A DNA stretch of 64,000 nt from Abditibacteriaceae bacterium (GCA_019239895.1 JAFAZH010000003.1:1-64000); one strand, 5' to 3'; positions 31,583-40,957 are shown, counted from the stretch's first letter. A program made the numbers and translations. Notes: generated by a model not told the origin, from the letters alone.

Positions 31583-32119
31583 TTATACCTCGTTGAACTC
31601 TGGCGGGTAAACGACCGTGCCCTTTATTGCGGCTGCCGCGCCCGGCGACAATTCGGCTAACATGAAAACCTCATCCGGCACCTGGAATTGACAGCCAATC
31701 CCGAAGGCGCTGGCCGGAGAGAAGCCAAAGCGCGGGTAGAACTCAGGATGGCCCAGGACTACCACCAACGGATAATTATTTTGGCGCAACACTTCCAAAC
31801 CTCGGCGCACCAAAGCGGAACCGATGCCTTGCCCCTGAAACTGCGGCAAAACAGCCAGTGGCCCCAGCGCCACCGCAGCATGGCTTGCTGCCTGGGCTTC
31901 TACCACCACGGGGCTGAACAAAATATGACCGACAATTTGGCCGTCCTGTTGTCCATCCTGCACGGCTTGGTCGTCCTGCACGGCGACCAACGATGCAATG
32001 ACCTGCTGCCTGGCATGAAGCGCCTCGACCAGATCGGCCTCGCCAGCGCGACCAAATGCCTGCTCGTTAACGTAACGTACCGCTTCTTTATCGGCGGGAG
32101 TTTCGGGACGGATAATCAT
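31583..32119 (-). CDS. Cassette gene: GNAT N-acetyltransferase
   Basis: The 178-residue product has GPLAVLPQFQGQGIGSALVRRG (acetyl-CoA motif, about residues 88-109) and VVLGHPEFYPRFGFSPASAF. These mark the YhbS/predicted acetyltransferase branch. Residues about 48-63 (VQDDQAVQDGQQDGQIV) contain an unusual D/Q-rich duplication. It is the 5'-most cassette of array 2. No attC or integrase lies to its right. Confidence 0.85.
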   Translation of the reverse strand: MIIRPETPADKEAVRYVNEQAFGRAGEADLVEALHARQQVIASLVAVQDDQAVQDGQQDGQIVGHILFSPVVVEAQAASHAAVALGPLAVLPQFQGQGIGSALVRRGLEVLRQNNYPLVVVLGHPEFYPRFGFSPASAFGIGCQFQVPDEVFMLAELSPGAAAAIKGTVVYPPEFNEV

Positions 32120-32248
32120 TGCTCATAATTTTGCCAGAAAACCCCAAAGTGCGTAACCAGGCCGCGCACCGCAACAATGCTTAAGGACATATTCAAAGGT
32201 CAAAATATTGCTGCTATATTGCTAAACGTTTCAAAAGGATATTGTCAC

Positions 32249-33289
32249 ATGGTAGCAGGTGGAGTTATCAGTGTAGGCGGTTGGCAGGCGGGCCTGGAGT
32301 CACTCGCGCAAGGGCGCGTGCGGGAAGCGGTAGCGCAACTTAGCGCCTATGTGCAGCAGTCGCCCGGCAGCTACGAAGGCAACCATTTTCTGGGGGCGGC
32401 TCTGAATCAGGCCGGGCGTTATCAGGAAGCTATTGGCTATCTGCAACGGGCGGCGGAGATTAAGCCCGCGAGCGCGCAACCCTTCTATCAACTGGGCGTA
32501 GCCTATACTGCCAGGGGCGAGAATGAGGCGGCGGTGGCATCCTATCAGCAGGCGTTACGCTGCGATCCGAGCCATGAGCAGGCCCGTGCCGCGCTTCAGC
32601 ACTTGGGAGTGGCCCCGGCTACGCCTCATCCGGTATCGCCGATCCTGGCTGCCGCACGCGTCCCGGCACCAGCTACTGCACCGGCATCAGCCTTAGCACC
32701 CGCCGTTAATGCAGCGCCTTTGACAGCGCCTTTCGAGGCGTCGAACCCCGCTCAGAACGCATGGCAGCAAAATGCATGGCAGCAAGAGGCGGCGCTGACC
32801 TCGACACCGTTAGCCTGGCAGCCCGAAACCCCAGCCGCACCCGGCGCACTCTTCGGCCTGGAGCAAGCGCCGAACACGGGGCGGGCACTGCTCTTTGGGG
32901 TGGGAGCGGCCCTCTTTGGCGCATTGATCTGGGACGTAGCGACTATTGCCACGCATCATTATTTTGGGATCGTGGCGATTCTGCTCGGCGGTCTGGTCGG
33001 TTGGGCGGTCGCGGAAGGAGCCGAAGCTAAGCCAAATGTTAATTTACGCATCATGGCCATGACACTGACCTGCGGCGCTTTCTTCCTGGGCGAAGGTTTT
33101 ATTCTCTCTCAATATGCGATTACCTACGGGGCGCGGTTAGGGATACACGTTTCCCCACTGGGCGCGTGCCTGATGGGTGTCGCGGCGATGCCACATCTCT
33201 TCGCCAAAGACCCCCTCACCCTGGCGTTCCTGGCGATTGCCTTACGTTGGAGTTGGCGGTTAGGTGGTCTGGCAAGCACCAGGAACTAA
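32249..33289 (+). CDS. TPR protein with C-terminal membrane helices
   Basis: The product is 346 residues from MVAGGVISVGG. TPR repeats cover about residues 8-115: LAQGRVREAVAQLSAYVQQS, NQAGRYQEAIGYLQRAAEIK and ARGENEAAVASYQQALRCDP. A Pro/Ala linker follows, then three or four membrane helices (about 210-330). AAAAGGA lies before the ATG at 32249, so the earlier start at 32177 is less likely. The protein may present TPRs on the cytoplasmic face. Confidence 0.7.
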   Translation: MVAGGVISVGGWQAGLESLAQGRVREAVAQLSAYVQQSPGSYEGNHFLGAALNQAGRYQEAIGYLQRAAEIKPASAQPFYQLGVAYTARGENEAAVASYQQALRCDPSHEQARAALQHLGVAPATPHPVSPILAAARVPAPATAPASALAPAVNAAPLTAPFEASNPAQNAWQQNAWQQEAALTSTPLAWQPETPAAPGALFGLEQAPNTGRALLFGVGAALFGALIWDVATIATHHYFGIVAILLGGLVGWAVAEGAEAKPNVNLRIMAMTLTCGAFFLGEGFILSQYAITYGARLGIHVSPLGACLMGVAAMPHLFAKDPLTLAFLAIALRWSWRLGGLASTRN

Positions 33290-33313
33290 CTCCCACTGAT
33301 AGAGGCCACCAGC

Positions 33314-33350
33314 AATGCTCCGCCGAGATTTACCGTGCGGAGCATTTTCT
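33314..33350 (+). terminator. Rho-independent terminator
   Basis: AATGCTCCGC pairs with GCGGAGCATT and is followed by TTCTTGT. It lies 25 bases after the TPR gene. Confidence 0.75.
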
Positions 33351-33510
33351 TGTCTGTTTATCCCCGCATACACCATCGAAGTTAGATAAAAGCGTATAAT
33401 GAAAGCGGCTCCATAAGAAGTTGGAATTGTGAAGTTGGAACCGCACAAGTTCAGGACAGCTTAGGGAAAGGATGTGGAGAAGGGTGGAGTCGTTAGGGCG
33501 TGACCATTAT

Positions 33511-34797
33511 ATGCTGAATTACAGAATCCTTTTGACTGTCGGTTGTAGTCTGCTTTGCAGTATCGCAATAGCTCCTGTGGTGGCGGCTCCCGCACCTTCC
33601 GCGTATCATGGGCAAACCTATCACATCCGACCCGCCGAGCTACCCCTTCCACACGCCACGCGCTCGGTGATTAACGTTCCCAAGATTATTCCCCAGCCCA
33701 AGGGAGTGGAGCTAAAAGCGCCGCCCGGTTTTCGCGTGAGTGTCTTTGCCGCTGGCCTGATTCATCCGCGCTGGCTGACAGTCGCGCCCAACGGCGATGT
33801 GTTTTGTGTGGAGTCGCGGGTGGAAACGAATGCGGTGGCGCAACCCCATCGCGTGGTGCTGCTGCGCGATAGCAACGGCGATGGGAAAGCCGAGTTGCGC
33901 CATACTTTTACCACCGACTTAAACCTGCCCTTTGGCATCGCTATCCACCAGAACTATCTGTATGTCGCCAATACCGGCTCGGTTGTGCGTTGGCCTTACC
34001 ACGACGGGCAGTTGCAGGCCGAGGGCGCACCAGAAGTGGTGATTAAGGGCTTGCCGGAGCGGGGTTATAATCAGCACTGGACGCGCAATATCCTCTTTGC
34101 CCCCTCTGGCAAAAGCCTGTTTGTCACGATTGGCTCGCTCAACAACATTGGTATTGAAGAACCCCGCCGCGCGGCCATCTCCGCATATCCTTTAGGGCCA
34201 GATGGTCTGCCGAACGGCAATCCCACACTCTACGCTACCGGACTGCGCAATCCGGTGGGACTGGCTTTCAACCCGCGCACGGGAGCATTGTGGGCCACTA
34301 ACAACGAGCGCGATTACCTGGGCGACGACCTGGTGCCCGATTTCCTGACCGCCATTCACCCCGGCGGCTTCTATGGTTGGCCCTATTATTACTTAGGCCG
34401 CTACCACAACCCCGGTATGCCCGAACGCCCGGACTTGCGCCGTCAAGTCATTGTGCCCGATGTGTTATTTCAAGCCCACTCTTCCAGCCTGGGACTCTGT
34501 TTCTACACCGCGCATCAATTCCCCGCAAGTTACTGGGGCGATGCTTTTGTGGCGTTGCACGGCTCGCAGAACCGCCATCGCCGCACCGGTTATAAAATCG
34601 TGCGCGTGCGCTTTGATAAAAGTGGAAAACCTGTGGGCGGCTATGAAGATTTCATCACCGGCTGGATGCTTGGCCCCGACCGTAAAGAAGTCTGGGGCCG
34701 CCCCGCAGGACTGGCCCTCGACCGCTTTGGTGCCCTCCTCATCGCCGATGACGCCGGACAAAAAATCTGGCGCGTGACTTATCAGGATCGAGGATAG
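33511..34797 (+). CDS. PQQ/sorbosone-type dehydrogenase-like beta-propeller
   Basis: The 428-residue product has a signal peptide (about residues 4-28). It continues as a six-bladed propeller of the soluble glucose/sorbosone dehydrogenase family (GSDH). Hallmarks are WLTVAPNGDVFCVESR, FGIAIHQNYLYVANTGSVVR, TGLRNPVGLAFNPRTGALWA and the Ca/PQQ-region NNERDYLGDDLVPD. A final blade reads GRPAGLALDRFGALLIADD. Family members oxidise sugars in the periplasm using PQQ. The start at 33511 precedes the signal peptide; 33472 is less likely. Confidence 0.8.
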   Translation: MLNYRILLTVGCSLLCSIAIAPVVAAPAPSAYHGQTYHIRPAELPLPHATRSVINVPKIIPQPKGVELKAPPGFRVSVFAAGLIHPRWLTVAPNGDVFCVESRVETNAVAQPHRVVLLRDSNGDGKAELRHTFTTDLNLPFGIAIHQNYLYVANTGSVVRWPYHDGQLQAEGAPEVVIKGLPERGYNQHWTRNILFAPSGKSLFVTIGSLNNIGIEEPRRAAISAYPLGPDGLPNGNPTLYATGLRNPVGLAFNPRTGALWATNNERDYLGDDLVPDFLTAIHPGGFYGWPYYYLGRYHNPGMPERPDLRRQVIVPDVLFQAHSSSLGLCFYTAHQFPASYWGDAFVALHGSQNRHRRTGYKIVRVRFDKSGKPVGGYEDFITGWMLGPDRKEVWGRPAGLALDRFGALLIADDAGQKIWRVTYQDRG

Positions 34798-34890
34798 AAG
34801 ATTGAGGATAGAGAATCGAGGATTGAGGATCGCAGATAGAGAATCGCTATGCCAGGCCATCACTCTTCTATCCTCGATCTTTGTCCTTCC
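34790..34890. repeat. Inverted repeat of GAGGATAGAAGATTGAGG type
   Basis: Left words GATCGAGGATAGAAGATTG and right words CTTCTATCCTCGATC face each other. They match the inner layer of repeat family C and follow immediately after the dehydrogenase gene. Confidence 0.6.
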
Positions 34891-34932
34891 TAAGAGTATT
34901 CAGCCTGATAAAATTGTAACCAGGGAGGCAAC

Positions 34933-35193
34933 ATGAATACTATCAGCTTGGACTTGGAGGAGGATATAGCCGCGCTACTCAAGGCCACCAACCAGCCGGT
35001 GCAGGACGCGGCACGCGAGTTCATTATTTTAGAGCTTTACCGCCGGGCCAGTATTTCCAGTGGCAAAGCGGCTGAGTTATTGGACATGTCACGTTGGGAA
35101 TTCGTCCGTTACGCCTCGCGCCTGGGCATTGCCTTCTTCGACATGACAGCCGATGAATGGCAGCATGAGCGTCTGCAAGCGCAAGCATTATGA
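34933..35193 (+). CDS. UPF0175-family antitoxin
   Basis: The 86-residue product has AREFIILELYRRASISSGKA and a helix-turn-helix, AAELLDMSRWEFVRYASRLG (about residues 43-62), typical of UPF0175 antitoxins. It is preceded by GGGAGG. Its stop overlaps the next start by four bases (ATGA), and the PIN-domain gene that follows is the expected toxin partner. Confidence 0.85.
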   Translation: MNTISLDLEEDIAALLKATNQPVQDAAREFIILELYRRASISSGKAAELLDMSRWEFVRYASRLGIAFFDMTADEWQHERLQAQAL

Positions 35194-35657
35194 CTGGCAT
35201 GACTGTCGTTTCTAATGCCAGCCCCCTCATCGCGTTGGCGCAAATCAGTCAGCTTGGCTTGTTGGAGCAGCTTTTCAGGACTGTCACAGTTCCACCGGCT
35301 GTGGTGCGGGAAGTTGCTCCATCTGTTACTTTGCCCGTCTGGATAACTGAACAGCCTTTGACCCAGGCGATTGGCCCACAAATCTTAGGAGCTTCCCTGG
35401 GCGCTGGCGAAAGCGAAGCTATCAGTTTGGCCCTTGAAACTCAAGTGCGATGGCTGCTCCTGGACGAGCGAGCTGCCCGACGCCTGGCTGATGCATTGGG
35501 TCTGCCAGTTATTGGCACCCTGGGTATTTTGTTGGCCGCTAAACAACGCAATCTACTCCCGCTAGTGCGACCCAGTCTGGATGCTCTCTTGCAGCATGAT
35601 TTTCGGATTGCTCCCGCTTTGTATGACCAGATTCTTCTTGATGCAGGAGAAGACTGA
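35190..35657 (+). CDS. DUF3368-family PIN-domain toxin
   Basis: The 155-residue product begins with VVSNASPLIALAQ (first PIN acidic position replaced by N-A-S, as is usual in DUF3368). It continues with GAGESEAISLAL (about 69-80) and LLLDERAARRLAD (about 87-99). These motifs define the DUF3368 branch of PIN nucleases, which are RNA-cleaving toxins kept in check by UPF0175 proteins. The operon with the upstream antitoxin is translationally coupled. Confidence 0.85.
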   Translation: MTGMTVVSNASPLIALAQISQLGLLEQLFRTVTVPPAVVREVAPSVTLPVWITEQPLTQAIGPQILGASLGAGESEAISLALETQVRWLLLDERAARRLADALGLPVIGTLGILLAAKQRNLLPLVRPSLDALLQHDFRIAPALYDQILLDAGED

Positions 35658-35659
35658 AA

Positions 35660-35770
35660 CTAAGAGAGACACTGGAGATTGGAGGCTGGAGACTTGTTAC
35701 TGGCTGCTCAATCCTCGATCTTCTTTCCTCTATCTCATCCGTGTCCATCGGTGTTCATCGGTGGTTAAAA
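35660..35770. repeat. Repeat family C, copy 4 (partial)
   Basis: Only the right half is recognisable: CTCGATCTTCTTTCCTC, followed by CATCCGTGTCCATCGGTGTT and CATCGGTGGTT. Confidence 0.6.
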
Positions 35771-35892
35771 TTTAAATCAAGATTCTGCTGCAAATCTGGC
35801 GTGTCACTTCTGATAGGAACGCACTCCAATGAGAAAGCGTGAGGGAAGGTAGAGTTGTAAGGGGTGTAAAATTAACGATCTGGAGAACTGCT

Positions 35893-36369
35893 ATGAGTTC
35901 AGAAAAAGCGACGTTTGGAGCCGGATGTTTCTGGGGTGTGGAGGCCGCGTTTCGACGCATTAAAGGGGTGTCGAATACGGCTGTGGGCTATGCGGGTGGG
36001 CATCTGGAGAATCCGTCTTATGAAGCGGTTTGCACGGATCGCACGGGGCACGCGGAAGTGGTGCAGGTCGAGTATGATCCGGCACAAGTCTCTTACGAGC
36101 AACTGCTGAATGTCTTCTGGGAGAACCATAACCCGACGCAGGTCAACCGCCAGGGACCAGACGTGGGCACTCAGTATCGCACTGTCATTTTCTACCACTC
36201 GCCTGAGCAAAAAGCCGCCGCCGAAGCCTCTAAAGCGCAATTAGAGAGCAGTGGCCGCTACTCTCGCCCGATTGCCACTGCCATTGAACCCGCCCCGCAG
36301 TTCTACCGCGCCGAGGAATACCATCAGCAATACCTGGAAAAGCGCGGCCTGGCGTCCTGCCATTTATAA
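35893..36369 (+). CDS. msrA: Peptide methionine sulfoxide reductase A
   Basis: The 158-residue product has the catalytic [12 protein letters not shown] (Cys about residue 11) and [50 protein letters not shown] and C-terminal LASCHL (resolving Cys) complete the MsrA pattern. It reduces methionine-S-sulfoxide in proteins. The protein is cytoplasmic, since no signal peptide is seen. The start at 35893 is chosen, because GGAGAAC lies seven bases upstream. Upstream codons from 35839 lack support. Confidence 0.95.
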   Translation: MSSEKATFGAGCFWGVEAAFRRIKGVSNTAVGYAGGHLENPSYEAVCTDRTGHAEVVQVEYDPAQVSYEQLLNVFWENHNPTQVNRQGPDVGTQYRTVIFYHSPEQKAAAEASKAQLESSGRYSRPIATAIEPAPQFYRAEEYHQQYLEKRGLASCHL

Positions 36370-36625
36370 ACGGAGGATTTGAACCGCCAAGGACGCCAAG
36401 AAGAGAGTGGGGGAAGGGGAGAGAGGGAGAAGGGGAGAGAGGGACGTAGGGGTGCTGCTTGCTGCGCCCCGGACACGAGGATGCACCCGGAACACGAAGA
36501 TCAGCGCGCAGTTGCATAGGGCGCGGCAAGCAGCGCCCCTACGTCCCCTAATCCCTTTATGACCCTTCTTCCCCCTTCTCCCTCTCTCCTCTTCTTGGCG
36601 TCCTTGGCGCTCTTGGCGGTTCAAC
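36368..36625. repeat. Palindromic repeat family G (CCAAGGACGCCAAG type), copy 1
   Basis: The outer arms GAACCGCCAAGGACGCCAAG and CTTGGCGTCCTTGGCGCTC surround an inner pair built on GGGACGTAGGGGTGCTGCTT and GCAGCGCCCCTACGTCCC. No gene is seen here. Confidence 0.8.
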
Positions 36626-36700
36626 TAAAACGATTCAACAGATATAGATAACCTGTTAAAGAACACCTCGAAATGGGTAAGCTTATAGTAATGCTCAGAT

Positions 36701-37918
36701 TTGGAGGTGTTACTTATGCTTCTGCGATGTTTACCCGTAGCTCCCCCTTTAGGCCGCTGTCTTTATCCTCTTTTAATCGGAGCTTTGGGGTTGCAGGTTC
36801 TGGCCTCAAACGAGTTGGCTCCGGTGGCTCACGCTTGTGCGACCGTTGGGTTCACCACCCAGCCGGTGCAAATTGCGGATGAGGCAGCGATTATCGTGTG
36901 GGACGAGGCACGACACATCGAACACTTTATTCGGCGTGCGCGCTTCAAGACAGCGGCGAAGGATTTTGGTTTTCTGGTGCCGACGCCCAATACTCCAACG
37001 CTCAGTGAAGTTGGCGATGAGGCTTTTGCACGCCTGGACAAAGTCATTACTCCACCGGTTGTTGAAGTTGGGCCGCAGGGTATTCAATGGGTGTCATGGA
37101 TGTTCCCTCAAAGAAAATTCCAGACGGCTGCTAACAGCATCACTACGACCACGACTGATGTGCAGGTGCTACAATCGCAGCAGGTAGGAGGCTATGATGC
37201 TGTGACTTTAGCGGCGGATGATCCACAAGCTCTGACGACTTGGCTGCGTCGGCATGGTTACGTGGCACGACCTGCTACGACCGCGTGGTTGCGGCCCTAT
37301 ACGCAGGCGCACTGGAAGATTACCGCTTTTAAGATTGCCCATGCCCCCGCCACTAACGAGCCGGAGGCTGATCCGAACGATATCACTTCCGCAGCAGTTA
37401 AGATGTCCTTTGCTACCGATCACCCCTTTTTCCCATATCGCGAACCTGCTGACCAACGCGATCCCCACAAAACGTATGATTGGCGTCTCTTGCGCGTCTT
37501 CTTCCTAGCCCCGAAGCGAGTAGATGGTGTTGTGGGCCAGAAGGGAAAGCCGCAGTCCTGGCCAGGCCGTGTGATGTGGGCTAATCGCTTAGATGATGCC
37601 AATCTATCAGGGCTGACTCAGGAGCTTGGCCTGACTTCAGGACAACTATCTTCTGGCACCTATTTGACGGCTTTTGATGACACGTCATCGCCACGACCCG
37701 GCACAGACGACGTTTACTTTGCCGCCAGCCAGGATCAAAGCACCTATACCCCACCTCCAATTCCTGATTATCGTGACCACCGTATCAAAGTTCCGGTGGA
37801 AATAGTGGGCTTAATTCCCCTACTGGGCGTGGGCCTGCTGCGCCGTCGCCGCGAGCCTCCGGCTCGGCCTCGCTCGCCTGCCATAACTGATGTGGATTCG
37901 TTTAAGGAAGGGAGATGA
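36701..37918 (+). CDS. Secreted DUF2330 protein, first of a pair
   Basis: The product is 405 residues. A membrane/signal segment at about residues 13-34 is followed by HACATVGFTTQPVQIADEAA and IIVWDEARHIEHFIRRARF. FGFLVPTPNTPTL and KMSFATDHPFFPYREP complete the DUF2330 core. A C-terminal membrane helix (about 363-378, VEIVGLIPLLGVGLLRRRRE) anchors it. The role is unknown. The next gene is a shorter paralogue six bases away. A start at 36716 (MLLRCLPV) is also plausible. Confidence 0.8.
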   Translation: MEVLLMLLRCLPVAPPLGRCLYPLLIGALGLQVLASNELAPVAHACATVGFTTQPVQIADEAAIIVWDEARHIEHFIRRARFKTAAKDFGFLVPTPNTPTLSEVGDEAFARLDKVITPPVVEVGPQGIQWVSWMFPQRKFQTAANSITTTTTDVQVLQSQQVGGYDAVTLAADDPQALTTWLRRHGYVARPATTAWLRPYTQAHWKITAFKIAHAPATNEPEADPNDITSAAVKMSFATDHPFFPYREPADQRDPHKTYDWRLLRVFFLAPKRVDGVVGQKGKPQSWPGRVMWANRLDDANLSGLTQELGLTSGQLSSGTYLTAFDDTSSPRPGTDDVYFAASQDQSTYTPPPIPDYRDHRIKVPVEIVGLIPLLGVGLLRRRREPPARPRSPAITDVDSFKEGR

Positions 37919-37924
37919 TAGCGC

Positions 37925-38971
37925 ATGAAAAACTGGAAAATGTTGTTAAGCTTGCTCGTTGCTTATTCTGTTGTTGTGCTGGGCTGTGTGGTGCCCGGCG
38001 TGGCCTGGGGATGTGCGGCGCTGATAACCACAGAAGCTGATGTGCAAGTGAACCGCGAGTCGGCGGTCATTGTGTGGGATGAACAGCATCATATCGAGCA
38101 CTTTATCCGCCAGGCCGATTTCAGCACGACGGCAGGGGACATGGGATTTCTGGTGCCCACGCCCTCGTTGCCGACTCTGGCCAACGCTGATTCAGGCGTT
38201 TTTAGTCTGCTGGAAAAAGTCGCCAATCCGCCCACCCAGGACAATGACGAGGTTGACACCAGTGCGGCACGCAGTGCATCTGCTTCGGGTGGCGTCGAAG
38301 TGCTGAACACGCAACGGGTTGGTGATTATGATGCGGCGGTCTTACAGGCCGATGATGCTCATGCGCTGAATCAATGGTTGGCCCAGCATCATTACGTGGT
38401 GCGTCCGCAGTTTACTTCGTGGCTGGCCCCCTATATTGCGCGGCACTGGAAGATCACCGCTTTTAAAATTGCTAAAGCCCTGCCGCAGGGCACCTCAATC
38501 TCCCTTTCTCCGGTGCGGATGTCGTTTGCCACTGACCACCCGTTCTACCCTTACCGCGAACCGGCCTATGCCCGCAGTATGCCCAACCCGGCACCTCGTT
38601 CCCTGCGGGTTTACATGCTCAGCCAGCAGAGCATGGATGGCACGTTGGGCTATGCCTCGCACCGCTCCTGGCCGGGCCGCGTGACGGCCACCAATATCCC
38701 GACGGACAGCCTGCGGGGGGAACTGGCGCACTATCTATCATTGGAACCGAACCAACTTCCAGCCAACATGCAGTTGACGGCCTTTCAAGATGATTCCTCG
38801 CCACGTCCGGGTTTTGATGATGTTTATTTTTGGCCTGCTTCCAGGCGCAATTTGCACCTGATGCAACTCCTGGCGGCTTTGTTTATCGGCTGTGGTGGCC
38901 TCTGGCTGTTAGATCAGAAAAAGCGCCAACGTGTCAGCTTCGCCCGCCAGCGTGCCGTGTTAGATAGGTAA
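37925..38971 (+). CDS. Secreted DUF2330 protein, second of a pair
   Basis: The 348-residue product has a signal peptide ending GVAWGC and the same motifs as its neighbour: CAALITTEADVQVNRESA, VIVWDEQHHIEHFIRQADF, FLVPTPSLPTL and RMSFATDHPFYPYREP. A C-terminal helix sits about residues 308-328. About half of the aligned core is identical by eye, so the pair arose by tandem duplication. Six bases separate them, so they form an operon. Confidence 0.85.
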   Translation: MKNWKMLLSLLVAYSVVVLGCVVPGVAWGCAALITTEADVQVNRESAVIVWDEQHHIEHFIRQADFSTTAGDMGFLVPTPSLPTLANADSGVFSLLEKVANPPTQDNDEVDTSAARSASASGGVEVLNTQRVGDYDAAVLQADDAHALNQWLAQHHYVVRPQFTSWLAPYIARHWKITAFKIAKALPQGTSISLSPVRMSFATDHPFYPYREPAYARSMPNPAPRSLRVYMLSQQSMDGTLGYASHRSWPGRVTATNIPTDSLRGELAHYLSLEPNQLPANMQLTAFQDDSSPRPGFDDVYFWPASRRNLHLMQLLAALFIGCGGLWLLDQKKRQRVSFARQRAVLDR

Positions 38972-39117
38972 CAAGAAGGGGAAGAAGAGGAGAGGGGGAA
39001 GGGGAGAGGGGGAAGAAGGGCCGATGAGCAAAGTAAGAACGAGTAATGCCTCGCGCAGCAACTCCCCTTTCTCCTTTCTCCCCCTCTCCTCTTCTTCTTG
39101 GCGTCTTGGCGGTTCAA
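38970..39117. repeat. Palindromic repeat family G, copy 2
   Basis: AAGAAGGGGAAGAAGAGGAG faces CCCCTCTCCTCTTCTTCTTG, followed by GCGTCTTGGCGGTTC. Confidence 0.7.
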
Positions 39118-39147
39118 TTCATTTAATGCGCTAAACTCTAAAGTATT

Positions 39148-40227
39148 ATGCTACGGCGAAGTTGGCTGGTGCGGACTTCAATAGTGGGGCTGCCCCTGCT
39201 GTTGGGCTGGATTGTGGCCGACGGGGTGTCGTGGAAGCCGCGTATCCTTCGCGTGCATGACGGGGTCACTGCGCTGGCCTTTGCGCCCGATGGCGAACGC
39301 CTCGCAGTGGGCACCTCTGGCAACCAGGTTTCCCTCTGGGCGCTACGCTACAGCCGTTTGCAGTGGCAGCATAAAGTGAGGTGGGCGGGGCAGCGGGTGG
39401 CCTTTGCGCCCGATGGGGTGACGCTCGCCAGTAGTGGTATTGATACGCAACTGTGGGACAGCACCACGGGCCACACCTTACGCGCCTTGCCCGAACGTCC
39501 CTGGAACAATAGCACCGATACCCTATCCTTCTGGCCGGATGCGACGACTGTGGCAGTGGATAGCCACATCGCCGGCCCCCTGGGCAGTCGCGCCTGCGCT
39601 ATCCTGCTTTATGATATTCACAGCAGCCACCTGCGCCGCTTCATGTGGATAATGGTGCCCCGTGACTATGGGATCTCCAGCGCGTTGTTATCGCCGGACG
39701 GCAGCACGGTGGCGACGGGCGTGGTGCGGTGGTTGCACCGTCCCCATGAAGAGCACCTGCTCAGCAGCGCCGTGCCGGAAGATCGTGAAATTTGGCTGTG
39801 GGATGTGCGCCGGGGCACAGCGGGCCAACGGATTGCCGTGCTACGGCCTCCCGCCACTGGTGCCGCGCACGATATTTATCCCGTGGGTTTTAGCGGGGAC
39901 GGACGATTCTTATTGGGACTCAGTCTCGGCAGCGAAAATCTGCCCCAAGCCTATCTGTGGGACGCTCGCTCTGGCCAACTCAAACACACCTTTGCCCAGT
40001 CGGGCGCAGCGCCAGTAGCGGCGGCCATTAGCCCCGACAGCCAGATGCTGGCCGTGGGTGGACTGGATGGCAGCGTGCAACTGTGGGATGTAGCCACCAA
40101 TCGCCCCACGCGCACCATAAGTGCCGCGCATGAAGCGGCGGCCAGTGTCCTCGCCTTTGCCCCCGATGGCACAACCCTGGCCACCGGCAGCGCCGATGAA
40201 ACTGTGAAGTTGTGGCGGGTGCGCTAA
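39148..40227 (+). CDS. WD40-repeat protein with N-terminal membrane anchor
   Basis: The 359-residue product has a hydrophobic segment (about residues 11-27). Seven WD40-like repeats follow, with recurrent FAPDGxxLAxG and LWD/LWR ends: LAFAPDGERLAVGTSGNQVS, AISPDSQMLAVGGLDGSVQL and LAFAPDGTTLATGSADETVK. WD40 propellers are protein-binding platforms. No enzyme domain is fused. The last repeat is the best conserved. Confidence 0.85.
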   Translation: MLRRSWLVRTSIVGLPLLLGWIVADGVSWKPRILRVHDGVTALAFAPDGERLAVGTSGNQVSLWALRYSRLQWQHKVRWAGQRVAFAPDGVTLASSGIDTQLWDSTTGHTLRALPERPWNNSTDTLSFWPDATTVAVDSHIAGPLGSRACAILLYDIHSSHLRRFMWIMVPRDYGISSALLSPDGSTVATGVVRWLHRPHEEHLLSSAVPEDREIWLWDVRRGTAGQRIAVLRPPATGAAHDIYPVGFSGDGRFLLGLSLGSENLPQAYLWDARSGQLKHTFAQSGAAPVAAAISPDSQMLAVGGLDGSVQLWDVATNRPTRTISAAHEAAASVLAFAPDGTTLATGSADETVKLWRVR

Positions 40228-40376
40228 AACTGAGGGCAAAGGGATGAGGGCAAAGGGATGCGGGATGAGTAGGGAGTCCAAAGGAAAAGAGTATGGAAAG
40301 CCTATAGTTGCCTCTCTCATCCCTCATCCCTTTGCCCTCATCCCTTTGCCCTCATCCCTCGTGCCTCATCTCGTCT
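40226..40376. repeat. Palindromic repeat family D (GATGAGGGCAAAGG words)
   Basis: Several GAGGGCAAAGGGATG words face CATCCCTTTGCCCTC words. The right arm extends into the last ten codons of the next gene. Confidence 0.7.
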
Positions 40377-40715
40377 CGAACGATGCCCGTTATCCAGCAC
40401 ATGCTTTAAGACGAGGCGGGCTGTGGCACGGTCAAAGCGCCATACACCTTCCGTCTTTTGCAGCCGACGGCGCTGCTCTAACTGGCGACAGTGGTAGGTG
40501 ATCTTCTGCGGGCGACAACCCACGTAAGCCGCCAGGTCTTCGGGTGTCCACTCGAAGCGGTCATTGGGTAAAGCGGGTAGGGCGGCGGGCATGGGGAGCA
40601 TCGCTGCTGCGACAAGCCCAGGCTTTCCCAATTGGCCGCTGCCAACCTCGCGGGGCAAAGTCCCGCCATTCGCATTGCGGGCCAGGCCAGTGCCCCGAAT
40701 TGGTAATGTGCTCAT
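40338..40715 (-). CDS. Small HTH-like protein of unknown function
   Basis: The 125-residue product has a flexible N-terminal third. Residues about 52-100 read FEWTPEDLAAYVGCRPQKIT and YHCRQLEQRRRLQKTEGVWR, which looks like a winged-helix segment. The last residues (DEARGMRAKG) are translated from repeat family D, so the natural C-terminus was probably shorter. No family is assigned. Confidence 0.5.
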   Translation of the reverse strand: MSTLPIRGTGLARNANGGTLPREVGSGQLGKPGLVAAAMLPMPAALPALPNDRFEWTPEDLAAYVGCRPQKITYHCRQLEQRRRLQKTEGVWRFDRATARLVLKHVLDNGHRSRRDEARGMRAKG

Positions 40716-40957
40716 AGTTGATTCTCCCGGCTCATTCGTCTTTATATAAAGACTTCAAGCAACGTATTTAATATGGTTTCACTGAAATTAAAAATAACGT
40801 ATCGCCGACATATCCCTTACGGGCCAGCCTGTTATGCTAAAAGATAGTGAAGTTTAACTATATTTAGTTAGTAATATAATAACTGGTTAAGGGTGTGGCA
40901 AGGGGGTGGGGAGTAATTTGATTGATAATTTGTCTGATGCCAACCGGAACTGATGCA
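40716..40957. other. AT-rich intergenic region
   Basis: It is noticeably richer in A+T than its surroundings, with TTAGTTAGTAATATAATAAC near 40865. It may hold the promoter of the small HTH gene, but no box pair is convincing. Confidence 0.35.

Larger units (their letters stand above)
29411..32119 (-). other. Integron cassette array 2 (four attC sites, no integrase)
   Basis: Four attC-like palindromes read on the minus strand and each follows a minus-strand gene. The sequence pattern is the same as in arrays 1 and 3: RYYYAAC core, CAGGCnnTnCAACCGACG-type arm, GTTRRRY core. No intI is present. Repeat C has inserted between attC 2.2 and its gene. Confidence 0.85.

Noticed and set aside
32120..32176. 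A TAACCAGGC-like word that might be another attC at the right end of array 2
   Set aside because: Only one core-like word is present, with no complementary partner at the right spacing.
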